Shown: piece by piece, positions 17,093 to 25,721 of the stretch | Layout: each line of letters opens with the position of its first letter | Numbering within the stretch: the stretch's first letter is position 1 | Assembly (NCBI GenBank): GCA_945879625.1 | Contig: CAMCVA010000006.1 | Coordinates: 62,001-126,000, forward strand | Direction: 5' to 3' | Origin: Flavobacterium psychrophilum | GTDB taxonomy: Bacteria > Bacteroidota > Bacteroidia > Flavobacteriales > Flavobacteriaceae | DNA length: 64,000 bases | The notes under the pieces: generated by a model | Told to the model about the DNA's origin: nothing | The model's input: only the letters and a program-made list of their open reading frames with translations | Database searches by the model: none | Position numbers and translations under genes: made by a program

Positions 17093-18268
17093 TTAAGTAT
17101 TGGATTTATCTTTTTTATCCGTTTGGCTAGCAAAATACGTTTGTGGCGAGGTACTCGTGATTAGTTTGAAACTTTTGTAGAACGGGCTGTAGGAAGAAAA
17201 TCCGGTTACGGCTGCCAATGATTCTAAGGTGTTGGTTTTTAAATACCCGGCTTCTATTAGTTCTATTGATTTTTGCACCCGAATTATTTTTTTAAAATCA
17301 CTGAAGCTTATGCTGCTGTGGTACTTGAACAAATAGAGCACATGGCTTTTTGGAAGATTCAGTTTGTTGGCCAGGTTGTTTACTTTAAAATTTTCGGTTA
17401 AAAACAAGTCGGTGTTTAGTGCATAATGTTCTATGTCGATAATGTAATTCTGAATACTTCCTTCTATTTTTTCTTTCAACACTACATCTTGTAGGTTGAT
17501 GACTCGCTTACTCGTAGTAGACCAAATGTGATCAAAAACGATGGCGTTTTTTTTGTATTCTTTGATCTTGTTTTGTAGAATATCATAGCCGTATAAAAAC
17601 TCAGGCGAATAGAGAATTTTAATATACAACACGATCCAAAGTAATGCGGCTACCCACAAAAATTTGTTTTTATTTAGGTACCATAATTCCGAATCGTTGA
17701 ACAACATGTTAATCAAAAAGCGAATCAACATCAACACAAACAGTCCATACAAGAGTTTGGTCCATTTTGATATAAAAATATTTTGTTGATTGATGAGGAT
17801 AATCTTGCTTTTTCGATTCCATATCCCTTTGTGCAATAACTTGTAGGATGTTACAACATAGAAAATGTTGTATAGTATAGTTATAATTGCGCCAGTTTTA
17901 CTCGCATTGATAATAAATTCTCCCGTAAACAAACGCTGTAAAAAAAAGAGGGTAACTAATAGTAATGGAATAGCAAGATGCAATAATTCGCGGCCTTTTA
18001 GCTTCTCGTGTACGTTGTTTAATTTGCCAAAATATAAATACATCAAAGGCCAGGCCGTATTGGCAAAAACAACATCTATATTTATTAAAATGGGATGAAT
18101 AAAAAGTGTGTCGGACAATCCATGTAAAAAAAAGCGAACAGAGCTTAAAAAGAAAATCAGCAGTAAATAAAAATTGGTGTGTTTTTTGGAATTAAACCGA
18201 AACCCAATGAGTAGGATGGTAATAAAACCCAACAATGCAGTGATAAGAAAGGTGGTTTTTTCGAGCAT
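17093..18268 (-). CDS. Membrane-anchored AraC-family transcriptional regulator
   Basis: This 391-residue protein has an N-terminal half with about seven hydrophobic segments (from FLITALLGFITILLIGF through FLWVAALLWIVLYIKIL, residues ~8-220) and a C-terminal AraC/XylS DNA-binding domain (residues ~290-385: VNNLANKLNLPKSHVLYLFK, F.DFKK..R.QKS.ELI, TLESLAAVTGFSSYSPFYKSFK, SPQTYF). It should sense a signal at or in the inner membrane and act on DNA. It is divergent from the collagen-like protein gene at 18596, with a 327-bp shared spacer, so that gene is a candidate target; this is inference. No partner kinase is encoded nearby. Confidence 0.85.
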   Translation of the reverse strand: MLEKTTFLITALLGFITILLIGFRFNSKKHTNFYLLLIFFLSSVRFFLHGLSDTLFIHPILINIDVVFANTAWPLMYLYFGKLNNVHEKLKGRELLHLAIPLLLVTLFFLQRLFTGEFIINASKTGAIITILYNIFYVVTSYKLLHKGIWNRKSKIILINQQNIFISKWTKLLYGLFVLMLIRFLINMLFNDSELWYLNKNKFLWVAALLWIVLYIKILYSPEFLYGYDILQNKIKEYKKNAIVFDHIWSTTSKRVINLQDVVLKEKIEGSIQNYIIDIEHYALNTDLFLTENFKVNNLANKLNLPKSHVLYLFKYHSSISFSDFKKIIRVQKSIELIEAGYLKTNTLESLAAVTGFSSYSPFYKSFKLITSTSPQTYFASQTDKKDKSNT

Positions 18269-18595
18269 AGTAAACGACTTAATTCGGTTTTAATCCTTTC
18301 CAAAAATATACCTTTTTTATCGTTTTTATCTGCTTTTAACTTCATCAAAAAACTGAAATATGTCGTCAAAACATTAAAATACACCCAAAATTTTCCATTC
18401 GTACGGAGAAAATTTCATTTCAACGATAAAAAAACGAGCCAAATAGGCCTTTGCACTCATTCTTCATCTTTGATTATAAAACCATCCGTCAAAAGTTTAA
18501 AAGTTATCGTTAAAGCCTTGAAAGCGGGTGAGTGCCTATTTTCTTCCTTCCATACATGGGTTATCATTGTAGCAAAATTTAAAAATTAAACCAAA
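18269..18595. other. Intergenic region between the AraC regulator and the collagen-like gene
   Basis: These 327 bp separate two divergent genes and probably hold both promoters. I see no full TAnnTTTG with a spaced TTG. There is no coding potential. GGTGAGTGCC and CATACATGGGTTATCATTG just before 18596 are less AT-rich than the rest and could be part of an operator or leader, without further support. Confidence 0.4.
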
Positions 18596-20461
18596 ATGAA
18601 AAAATTATTTTACTTATGTATTGCCCTCGTGGGCATGAGCGCTACGGCGCAAGTAGGTATCGGAGTGCCAACGGCTGACATAAATGCTTCGGCACAGTTG
18701 GAAGTTTCCTCTACCTCCAAAGGATTTTTGGCGCCAAGAATGACACAGGCCCAAAAAAACAACATCAGTAGCCCAGCTGCTGGTTTGTTGGTGTTTCAAA
18801 CAGACGCACCCATCGGATTTTATTATTTTGATGGTTCTGTTTGGCAAAGCGGTTTAGGCCCACAAGGTCCTCAAGGCGAACAAGGCGTTGCCGGAGCAAC
18901 AGGACCAATGGGTCCTCAAGGAATTCAAGGAAATTCTGGCCCAAGAGGTCTTGCAGGTCCACAAGGAGTTCCGGGAGTTGCTGGAGCAATTGGCGCTCAG
19001 GGTCCAGCCGGTGTAAATGGCATTGATGGAATGAATGGTGTAGACGGAGCAACTGGCCCAATGGGTCCTCAAGGTCCACAAGGAATTGATGGAGTAGCTG
19101 GAGTTCCAGGTCCTCAAGGAGATCAAGGCCCAATGGGTCCACAAGGAGAAATGGGTCCTCAAGGAGTTCGAGGTTTTGATGGCCCTCAAGGACCACAAGG
19201 AGTTGCCGGAAATGACGGATTTGACGGAGCACCAGGTCCACAAGGAGATCAAGGCCCAATAGGTCCTCAAGGAGAAGTGGGTCCACAAGGCACACCGGGA
19301 ACGCCCGCTGATCTTTCGGGATATGCCACTACCGCTGATCTGACTATTTTACAAAATCAAATTGGTGCTTTAACTACTTCAATTAGTAATTTACAATCAC
19401 AAATTGCACAGTTACAAAATTCTGGAAGTTTTACGCCAACAGTTATTAGCGGAACTATGTCAGGTGTTAATGCAGAATACTTTGTAGTTAATAATGTGGT
19501 ATATGTAACTGGAAATTTTTCAAGTGCAGATTTTGATAATGATTATGCGTATGTGGTTCTTAACATTCCAGTTATGGCTAATTTTACCAATGCATCGGAT
19601 GTGAATGGTTCTGTTTCTGGAATGATGGCTTATGGAGAAAGTGCTAGTGGATATGTAGAAGCTATACCAAACACCAGTACGGTTAAACTTAAAGTTGGAG
19701 GAGCACACGGCTTTGCTTTTGGAACTACTGGTTCATTCGTGTATTCATATAAACTACCGGGTGCTAGTCCTTCTTCTTCTTATGCACCAACAGTATCATC
19801 AGGAATGGGAACTTTTTCAAATGCAAATTATGTTGTAAATGGAAACATTGTTCTGGTTAATGGTAATTTTTCTAATGCAGAATTTAATCCTTATGACATG
19901 TATGTTGATATTAATCTACCTGTTTCTACAACCTTTGTAGATTCTTTTGATGCTAGCGGAATTGTTTCTGGAATTATGGCTTTTGGAGAAAGTGTTAGTG
20001 GATATGTTGAGGCAATACCAGGTACAAATACGGTTAGGTTAAGAGCCGTTGGGGCTCACGGAATGGCATTTAATACTACTGGTTCATATGTTTTTTCATA
20101 CAAAATTAGTTCGTCCAACAACTCTCAATCCTACACTCCAACTGTTTTAGCAGGTCAAGGATCATTTACAGCTGCGAATTATAGTACGGTTGGAAATGTT
20201 GAATATGTAAGTGGTAATTTTTCAAATGCAGAATTTGATGCAATGGGAATGTCTGTTGATATTACGATTCCAGGTAATACTTTTTTCACAAATGCATCTG
20301 ATGTGAATGGTTCTGTTTCTGGAATGATGGCTTTTGGAGAAAGTGTTAGTGGGTATGTAGAAGCAATTCCAAATACTAATACCGTAAGACTTAAAGCAGC
20401 TGGGGCCCACATGATGGCTTTTCAAACTACTGGTTCATTTATATTCTCTTATTCTAAATAA
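18596..20461 (+). CDS. Secreted collagen-like protein with three C-terminal tandem domains
   Basis: A signal peptide (MKKLFYLCIALVGMSATAQ) opens this 621-residue protein. Residues ~28-85 form a module common in Bacteroidota surface proteins (NASAQLEVSSTSKGFLAPRMTQAQ ... GLLVFQTD..IGFYYFDGSVW). Residues 88-237 are exactly 50 uninterrupted Gly-X-Y triplets, rich in GPQ, GPM and GVA, expected to form a collagen-like triple helix. A predicted coiled segment (LTILQNQIGALTTSISNLQSQIAQLQ) follows and could trimerise it. The rest is three ~105-residue repeats of the pattern TPTV..G......Y.VV..V..V.GNFS.A.FD..........VSGMMA.GES.SGYVEAIP.T.TV.L...GAHG.AF.TTGSF.FSY. No T9SS C-terminal domain was found. 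A trimeric fibre on the cell surface is inferred. Confidence 0.88.
   Translation: MKKLFYLCIALVGMSATAQVGIGVPTADINASAQLEVSSTSKGFLAPRMTQAQKNNISSPAAGLLVFQTDAPIGFYYFDGSVWQSGLGPQGPQGEQGVAGATGPMGPQGIQGNSGPRGLAGPQGVPGVAGAIGAQGPAGVNGIDGMNGVDGATGPMGPQGPQGIDGVAGVPGPQGDQGPMGPQGEMGPQGVRGFDGPQGPQGVAGNDGFDGAPGPQGDQGPIGPQGEVGPQGTPGTPADLSGYATTADLTILQNQIGALTTSISNLQSQIAQLQNSGSFTPTVISGTMSGVNAEYFVVNNVVYVTGNFSSADFDNDYAYVVLNIPVMANFTNASDVNGSVSGMMAYGESASGYVEAIPNTSTVKLKVGGAHGFAFGTTGSFVYSYKLPGASPSSSYAPTVSSGMGTFSNANYVVNGNIVLVNGNFSNAEFNPYDMYVDINLPVSTTFVDSFDASGIVSGIMAFGESVSGYVEAIPGTNTVRLRAVGAHGMAFNTTGSYVFSYKISSSNNSQSYTPTVLAGQGSFTAANYSTVGNVEYVSGNFSNAEFDAMGMSVDITIPGNTFFTNASDVNGSVSGMMAFGESVSGYVEAIPNTNTVRLKAAGAHMMAFQTTGSFIFSYSK
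18857..19306 (+). repeat. Collagen-like Gly-X-Y coding repeat (50 triplets)
   Basis: The run encodes residues 88-237 with Gly at every third position and no interruption. GGTCCTCAAGG/GGTCCACAAGG units recur many times, so slippage or recombination could alter its length. Confidence 0.95.
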
Positions 20462-20468
20462 TACAATT

Positions 20469-20834
20469 ATGAAAATTATGAAAACTTTTATTTTTAGCTA
20501 TTTATTGTTGAATAGTCTAATAGGGTTTGGACAAAATAGTTCAAAATCGATTCCGTCTAGTACACAGAATCAACAAATGATTATGGAATTTATCAATTTT
20601 AAAACTGATTTTTATGAAAAAATTGAAAACAATTATAAAGGAATCAAAAGAGGATCTACTGATAAAACTCAGATAGAAAAGTTAAGGGTTAAGAACACTA
20701 ATCTAAAAAAGTTATTGGATGATAAAATCAATGAACTTGCATTGAAATATGGTGTGTCAAAAAAAGATTTGTATTTGTCTCTTTCAGAATATTACAAAAA
20801 AGAGGGAGCAAATAAAATGCCGAGAAAGAAGTAA
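20469..20834 (+). CDS. Small secreted protein of unknown function
   Basis: I do not recognise this 121-residue protein. An N-terminal signal peptide (MKTFIFSYLLLNSLIGFGQ, starting at 20469 or at the second Met at 20478) is followed by a short Ser-rich stretch and a helical Lys/Leu-rich region (DKTQIEKLRVKNTNLKKLLDDKINELALKYGVSKKDLYLSLSEYYKK). The C-terminus is basic. It starts 7 bp after the collagen-like gene and is probably co-transcribed with it, so a role with that surface protein, such as a periplasmic helper, is possible. Confidence 0.65.
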   Translation: MKIMKTFIFSYLLLNSLIGFGQNSSKSIPSSTQNQQMIMEFINFKTDFYEKIENNYKGIKRGSTDKTQIEKLRVKNTNLKKLLDDKINELALKYGVSKKDLYLSLSEYYKKEGANKMPRKK

Positions 20835-20898
20835 TGTACTTTGAACATTATTTTGATACTAAATTTTGGACTTTTTATAACTAGTGTGAAAAATACAA

Positions 20899-22773
20899 AT
20901 GAAAAATAAATATATCTATCTAACGCTCTGCCTCTTGGGATTACTTATCCCGAGTATGCACGCACAAATCGTGTCGGTGGCTTCGGGCTCGGGGTTTAAT
21001 ATCAAGGCCGGCACCGTAATTGGCGCGGCGGGTTTAGACCTCACGCCATCCACCGATTTTAGCCTCACAGCTAGTTTGTCGCAATCGGCCACGGTGAACA
21101 ATCCCGCCAGTATAAACTTCATCAACAGGAGTTATAGATTTGGGTCAACCACCGAGGACTATAGTGGTTTGGTTCAGCTCAACTACCAAGACGCCGAATT
21201 GAATGGACTCTCCGAGAGTGAATTGCAGTTGTTGTCCCGCAATGGCTCTGTTTGGGCAGCCAATACCGGCAGCACGGGTAATGCCGTTGCCAATTATGTG
21301 TCGGCCAGCTTCACCGCGGTGCCGCTTAACGAATTGTCCTTGGGTGCCTATGCTACAACTTCGTTGCTCATTTCACAATGCGGAGCTACTTTGGAAACGC
21401 CAACGTCTGACATTGTGTGTTATTCAATGCCTGATGCAACTGGCTATACCTTTGCCATTACCTACAATGGGGTTACCTATTATGTAGTGTCAGCTGATCC
21501 GGTAATCAATCTTGCAGAAGCAACGGGTATGCCATTGGATTTTAATGCTCCTTATGCCATTAGTGTACGGGTGCAATATGGCAATGCCGAAAGCAATTAC
21601 GGAGCGGTGTGTACGGTAAATTCACCAGTTTATCAAGCTACGCAGTTGTCTACTGTTTCGTGTGGAGCCACCTTGGCTTCGATTGGTTCATTGGTTTATG
21701 CCGACATCAACCTGAATGCCACGGCCTACCGCTTTAAGGTAGTCAATAACACAACGGGAGAAGTTCAGTATATTGACAATACCCAACACTGGTTTGCATT
21801 AAACTGGTTGGCATCCTATGATTATTCAACCACTTATACCGTTTCAGTACAATTGCAAATTGCAGGAACATGGTTGGGTTATTACGGCACAACGTGTACG
21901 GTAAATACGCCAAATATTACTTCAGAAAGCGGATCGTTGCAATTGGTTTCTACCCAGTGTGGGGCTACTTTGCCAAGCATCGGAACGATTGTCTACACCA
22001 CTGCACAAGCTGGCGCTACGGGCTACCGATTCCGCATCACCGATGTGACGTCAGGAGCAACTGGAGCAAACTTACTGCAAGTAAAAGACCGTTCCTACCA
22101 CTGGTTTGCCTTAACTATGCTCACGCGTTACAACTACGGCTCGACCTATATGGTTGAGGTAGCAGTAAAAACTACAAGTGGCTACACCGGATACGGAAGC
22201 CCTTGTTATGTGAATACGCCTGCATCTCCTATGCTGAACAGTTGTGGTGCGGTGATTCCTACGAGTCGTACGTTGGTGTATACGGCAATCACCAAATCGG
22301 TGAGCCAATACCGTTTCCAAGTAACCAAAGTGAGTGATCAATCGTCAAGAACATTTGACACCGGAAGATTCTGGTTTAGCTTTAAAGTGAATATGCCCGG
22401 GTATACGCCTTCTGTAGCCTACTCAGTACGCGTGGCAGTAATGACTTCGGGAACCTGGTCTCCGTTTGGAGATGCGTGTGAGATAACTTCGCCTGCTATA
22501 CCAAGGTCCGATATAAATGCTGAATTTGATTTTAATGCTACGGTATTCCCGAATCCATATTCGGATCAGTTTAGTTTACGCATTGATTCGGATTCCTTCG
22601 ATCGAATTGCCTACAAAGTCTATGACATGTTGGGCAAACTCATCGAAGCCGAAGAGGTTGAATTTAATGACTTAGAAACCAAAGAATTCGGACGTAACTA
22701 TCCTGCTGGAGTATACAACATTGTTGTAAGCCAAGGCGAAGAAGTGAAAACCTTGCGCGTGATTAAGCGATAA
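20899..22773 (+). CDS. T9SS-exported repeat protein with type A sorting domain
   Basis: This 624-residue protein has a signal peptide (IYLTLCLLGLLIPSMHAQ) and an N-terminal region beginning SGSGFNIKAGTVIGAAGLDLTPS. Residues ~155-540 hold four repeats of ~95 residues, each opening with CGA (QCGATLETP, SCGATLASIG, QCGATLPSIG, SCGAVIPTS) and carrying Y.F..T......W......YS..Y.V.V...........G..C.V.TP, similar to fibronectin III-like modules. The last ~75 residues (VFPNPYSDQFSLRI ... YKVYDMLGKLIEAEEV ... YPAGVYNIVVSQGEEVKTLRVIKR) are a typical type A T9SS C-terminal domain. It should be exported by the machinery that includes GldKLMN. Adhesion is the likely role; no enzyme motif was seen. Confidence 0.88.
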   Translation: MKNKYIYLTLCLLGLLIPSMHAQIVSVASGSGFNIKAGTVIGAAGLDLTPSTDFSLTASLSQSATVNNPASINFINRSYRFGSTTEDYSGLVQLNYQDAELNGLSESELQLLSRNGSVWAANTGSTGNAVANYVSASFTAVPLNELSLGAYATTSLLISQCGATLETPTSDIVCYSMPDATGYTFAITYNGVTYYVVSADPVINLAEATGMPLDFNAPYAISVRVQYGNAESNYGAVCTVNSPVYQATQLSTVSCGATLASIGSLVYADINLNATAYRFKVVNNTTGEVQYIDNTQHWFALNWLASYDYSTTYTVSVQLQIAGTWLGYYGTTCTVNTPNITSESGSLQLVSTQCGATLPSIGTIVYTTAQAGATGYRFRITDVTSGATGANLLQVKDRSYHWFALTMLTRYNYGSTYMVEVAVKTTSGYTGYGSPCYVNTPASPMLNSCGAVIPTSRTLVYTAITKSVSQYRFQVTKVSDQSSRTFDTGRFWFSFKVNMPGYTPSVAYSVRVAVMTSGTWSPFGDACEITSPAIPRSDINAEFDFNATVFPNPYSDQFSLRIDSDSFDRIAYKVYDMLGKLIEAEEVEFNDLETKEFGRNYPAGVYNIVVSQGEEVKTLRVIKR

Positions 22774-22793
22774 ACCTCGTTTTATACTAAAGT

Positions 22794-22826
22794 AAAAGCC
22801 CCTTCGGATACGGAGGGGCTTTTTTG
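22794..22826. terminator. Bidirectional terminator between the T9SS cargo gene and rpe
   Basis: AAAAGCCCCT pairs with AGGGGCTTTT around a 10-nt loop, with T or A runs on both sides. The flanking genes converge here. Confidence 0.88.
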
Positions 22827-22922
22827 TTTTAATTAATAATGAAAAATTAATCATTACAGTAGTATACAAAGTGCAGCGGGGGTCATTAGCTAAAAATTAG
22901 AGTCATGAACAGTTCTGCGGAT

Positions 22923-23585
22923 TTACCCGTTTACTGTTTTTTTCAACTCAGCAATGGTTTGCGCAGGGTTTGCAGATTTAAATACAAAACTTCCGGCTAC
23001 CAATACATCGGCGCCTGCATCAGCTAATGCTTTGGCGTTTTTATCGGTTACGCCGCCGTCAATTTCGATGCGTGTTTTTGCGCCTTTTCGGGTTATGAGT
23101 TCTTTGAGCTGTGCTGTTTTGGCATAGGTGTTTTCTATAAATGATTGTCCACCAAATCCGGGATTTACACTCATGATACACACGAGGTCAATGTCTTGTA
23201 TCACGTCTTCTAGCAAATGCACAGGCGTGTGCGGGTTGAGGGCTACTCCGGCTTGCATGCCTTCGGCTTTGATGGCTTGCAGCGTGCGGTGCAAATGGGT
23301 ACACGCTTCGTAATGTACCGTCAAAATGTCGGCACCCAATTGCTTGAATGTTTTGATGTAGCGATCGGGATCAACGATCATTAAATGCACATCAATGGTT
23401 TTGCTTGCGTGTTTGGTGATGGCTTCGAGAACGGGCATCCCAAATGAAATATTAGGTACAAAAACACCGTCCATGATGTCGATGTGAAACCAATCGGCTT
23501 GGCTGGCATTGATGAGTTCGATGTCGCGTTGCAAGTTGGCAAAATCGGCAGCTAATACCGAGGGGGCAAGGAGAACTTGTCTCAT
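22923..23585 (-). CDS. rpe: Ribulose-phosphate 3-epimerase
   Basis: This 220-residue TIM-barrel enzyme interconverts ribulose 5-phosphate and xylulose 5-phosphate in the pentose phosphate pathway. The family motifs are all present: LAPSVLAADFANL, WFHIDIMDGVFVPNISFG (catalytic Asp and metal ligands), DVHLMI..P, SVNPGFGGQ.F, and EIDGGV....A....AGAD..VAGS. It lies 65 bp downstream of rpoD on the same strand and may share its transcript. Length and motifs are normal. Confidence 0.96.
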   Translation of the reverse strand: MRQVLLAPSVLAADFANLQRDIELINASQADWFHIDIMDGVFVPNISFGMPVLEAITKHASKTIDVHLMIVDPDRYIKTFKQLGADILTVHYEACTHLHRTLQAIKAEGMQAGVALNPHTPVHLLEDVIQDIDLVCIMSVNPGFGGQSFIENTYAKTAQLKELITRKGAKTRIEIDGGVTDKNAKALADAGADVLVAGSFVFKSANPAQTIAELKKTVNG

Positions 23586-23650
23586 AATGTGGTGTGTTAG
23601 AGTAATAAAAAACCCTTGTCAACTTTTGTTCGTTCACAAGGGCTGTTAAT

Positions 23651-24514
23651 TTATCCCAAATAGGTTTTTAAGATTTTACTTCTAGACGTGTGTTTCAATC
23701 GGCGAATGGCTTTTTCCTTAATCTGACGCACGCGTTCACGGGTTAAGTCAAAGGTTTCTCCAATTTCTTCTAAAGTCATCGGGTGTTGATCGCCTAATCC
23801 AAAATACAAACGCACTACATCGGCTTCTCTTGGGGTAAGGGTTTCTAACGAACGTTCAATTTCAGTACGCAACGATTCGTGAATCAATTCGCGGTCTGGA
23901 TTTGGAGATTCGCCCGAACGCAACACGTCGTATAAGTTGGAATCTTCTCCTTCTACCAGCGGCGCATCCATTGACAAGTGACGCCCGGAGTTTTTCATGC
24001 TCTCTTTTACGTCATTCACCGTCATGTCCAATTCTTTGGCAATTTCTTCGGCTGATGGCGGACGTTCGTTGGATTGCTCCAACAAGGCGTACATTTTATT
24101 GATTTTATTGATTGATCCAATTTTGTTCAACGGCAAACGCACGATACGCGATTGCTCGGCCAAGGCTTGTAAAATTGATTGACGGATCCACCAAACGGCG
24201 TAGGAAATAAATTTAAATCCACGGGTTTCGTCAAATCGTTGAGCGGCTTTGATTAGACCTAAATTTCCTTCGTTAATTAAATCGGGGAGGGTAAGCCCCT
24301 GGTTTTGGTATTGTTTGGCTACAGAAACCACAAAACGCAAATTGGCTTTGGTTAGTTTTTCGAGGGCTTTTTGATCACCAGCTTTAATCTTTTGTGCCAA
24401 TTCTACTTCTTCGTCGGCGGTAATTAAATCTACTTTTCCAATTTCTTGCAAGTACTTGTCTAACGATGCAGTTTCACGATTGGTTACCTGCTTGGTAATC
24501 TTAAGTTGTCTCAT
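23651..24514 (-). CDS. rpoD: Primary RNA polymerase sigma factor RpoD/SigA
   Basis: This 287-residue sigma-70 factor begins [22 protein letters not shown], the short form typical of Bacteroidota that lacks region 1.1. Region 1.2 is [16 protein letters not shown]. Region 2 is [58 protein letters not shown]. Region 3 starts at IRLPLN. Region 4 has [39 protein letters not shown]. It would recognise the TTG/TAnnTTTG promoters seen elsewhere in this window. It is a stand-alone gene followed by rpe. Confidence 0.97.
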   Translation of the reverse strand: MRQLKITKQVTNRETASLDKYLQEIGKVDLITADEEVELAQKIKAGDQKALEKLTKANLRFVVSVAKQYQNQGLTLPDLINEGNLGLIKAAQRFDETRGFKFISYAVWWIRQSILQALAEQSRIVRLPLNKIGSINKINKMYALLEQSNERPPSAEEIAKELDMTVNDVKESMKNSGRHLSMDAPLVEGEDSNLYDVLRSGESPNPDRELIHESLRTEIERSLETLTPREADVVRLYFGLGDQHPMTLEEIGETFDLTRERVRQIKEKAIRRLKHTSRSKILKTYLG

Positions 24515-24641
24515 ACTAGTTTCTTGTTTTTTTAAAGTCTACGGATCTTGTACGCAGCAATGCCACATTTAGTTACAAAAAGAGTGAAAATAGTTTTAAT
24601 TTTTTTTAATTCAATGTTAATTCACAAATTGTAATGCAAAC

Positions 24642-24680
24642 GAAAAGGCCTTGGATATGTTGTATACAAAGGCCTTTTTA
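24642..24680 (-). terminator. Terminator after the lipoprotein gene
   Basis: AAAAGGCCTT pairs with AAGGCCTTTT across a loop of about 15-17 nt. It lies just past the stop of the minus-strand lipoprotein gene at 24699. Confidence 0.8.
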
Positions 24681-24698
24681 ATTTGAAAATCCGTTTAT

Positions 24699-25394
24699 TT
24701 ATAGCTTGCGTTGGCTAGTCCATGTGCCCGAATCAGAGCTGCCAGAAGTCGTGTCTTCCCAAGTTCCACTCACATTATTTCCGGTATAGGTTCCGCTAAA
24801 AATACCTAAGTCATAGGTGCCTGTTAGTGAATTACCTGATCTGCTGCCTTGAATATAAAAATTATTTAACCCATCGCTGCCCAATGACAAGCCGTACACG
24901 TTGGTTCCTATCGCTAAAAAGTTAAATTCTCCCATAGCATCTCCGCTATACGTTCCTTGGTAGCAGGTAACTTGTGCATCCGAATATTCTTTGGTGAGCA
25001 ACATGTCAGCGCTTGGATATCCTGCTAAACTGATTGCGGTTTCGTTTACTTCTGTTCCGTCAGCCGAAATACTCACGGCAAATGACATCTCCCCATTGGT
25101 AAAAACCAAATCAGTAATGGCTTGTCCTTCGGTTACGGTGCCTTCGCTTGTAAATAAATAACTCACACCATCCAATACAACGGTAGCGTTTAAGAACCCG
25201 TCGTTTTTGATGTTGAGTGTGATTACACCCGTTGGGCCTACTAGTATGCCTTTATAAATACCAAAATTAGTGTCATTAAATTGAATTTTGGCCGTAGGCG
25301 TGTCAGATAATGTTGGGCCAGCTGGGGTGCTGCTGTCGCTAGAACAGGCGGTAAATATAAGTCCAGCAATAAGTAATAAAAGTAATTTTTTCAT
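24699..25394 (-). CDS. Putative outer-membrane lipoprotein of unknown function
   Basis: The protein starts best at MKKLLLLLIAGLIFTACSSD, a lipoprotein signal with lipobox FTAC; an ATG nine codons upstream adds only a polar stretch. The mature part (~210 residues) is rich in Gly, Ser and Thr and beta-strand-like, with a C-terminal half made of GTYSGDAMGEFNFLA, LTGTYDLGIFSGTYTGNNVSGTWEDT and SDSGTWTSQRKL, reminiscent of small beta-barrels in Bacteroidota lipoproteins. No enzymatic motif was found. It is a single gene with its own terminator. Confidence 0.75.
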   Translation of the reverse strand: MKKLLLLLIAGLIFTACSSDSSTPAGPTLSDTPTAKIQFNDTNFGIYKGILVGPTGVITLNIKNDGFLNATVVLDGVSYLFTSEGTVTEGQAITDLVFTNGEMSFAVSISADGTEVNETAISLAGYPSADMLLTKEYSDAQVTCYQGTYSGDAMGEFNFLAIGTNVYGLSLGSDGLNNFYIQGSRSGNSLTGTYDLGIFSGTYTGNNVSGTWEDTTSGSSDSGTWTSQRKL

Positions 25395-25479
25395 GATTTG
25401 GTTTTTTTGTTGATTGGCCAAAAATAGAAAAATTGTCCAAAGGGCAATACCAATTCAGTCAATACTCGATTAAAAGCAA

Positions 25480-25514
25480 AAAAAACCCTCCAAATTGAAA
25501 TAGGGAGGGTTTTG
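25480..25514 (-). terminator. Strong terminator at the end of the carotenoid cluster
   Basis: On the minus strand ACCCTCCC-type arms pair (CCCTCC/GGAGGG with flanking A-T pairs) around an A/T-rich loop, followed by nine T. The T run shows that it acts on minus-strand transcripts from the carotenoid side. Confidence 0.85.
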
Positions 25515-25535
25515 TATAACTAAACGTTAATTGTA

Positions 25536-25598
25536 TTAGTCCCTTGCAGGACCATTTTTGTCTACTTCTACCTGTTTTATCAGGTATGATATTCCCAT
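25536..25598 (-). ncRNA. Candidate 20-codon ORF or small structured RNA
   Basis: On the minus strand ATG at 25598 opens 20 codons (MGISYLIKQVEVD... ending KNGPARD) that stop at 25536, just 22 bp before the terminator hairpin. TACATTTG at 25599-25606, directly before this ATG, is a full TAnnTTTG match; if used, the RNA would start within the ORF and be ~110 nt long with small stems CCTG/CAGG and GTCC/GGAC ahead of the terminator. It could also be the 3' end of the carotenoid transcript. I cannot decide between a micro-protein, an sRNA and a plain 3' UTR. Confidence 0.35.
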
Positions 25599-25721
25599 CA
25601 AATGTAAACCACAAACGGATATTGACTTTATTACATATAAGTAGTGTAAAAAAAGTAAATGCCTATGCAAAAATTTGCTTATTTAGAAGTCAACCTAGAT
25701 TGTATTTTATAGAACCAAGAA

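Larger units (their letters stand above)
25395..25721. other. Intergenic region holding a terminator and a possible small gene or RNA
   Basis: Between the lipoprotein gene and the carotenoid cluster the minus strand contains, in order of transcription, a TAnnTTTG box, a 20-codon ORF and a strong terminator, annotated separately. Nothing else was seen in these 327 bp. Confidence 0.6.

Noticed and set aside
17865-18098. 77-residue plus-strand ORF within the AraC regulator
   Set aside because: It is antisense to the membrane domain of the regulator, with no independent support.
18765-19295. 176-residue Leu/Asp/Gln-rich minus-strand ORF
   Set aside because: It is the antisense of the collagen Gly-X-Y repeat; its composition simply reflects the codons on the other strand.
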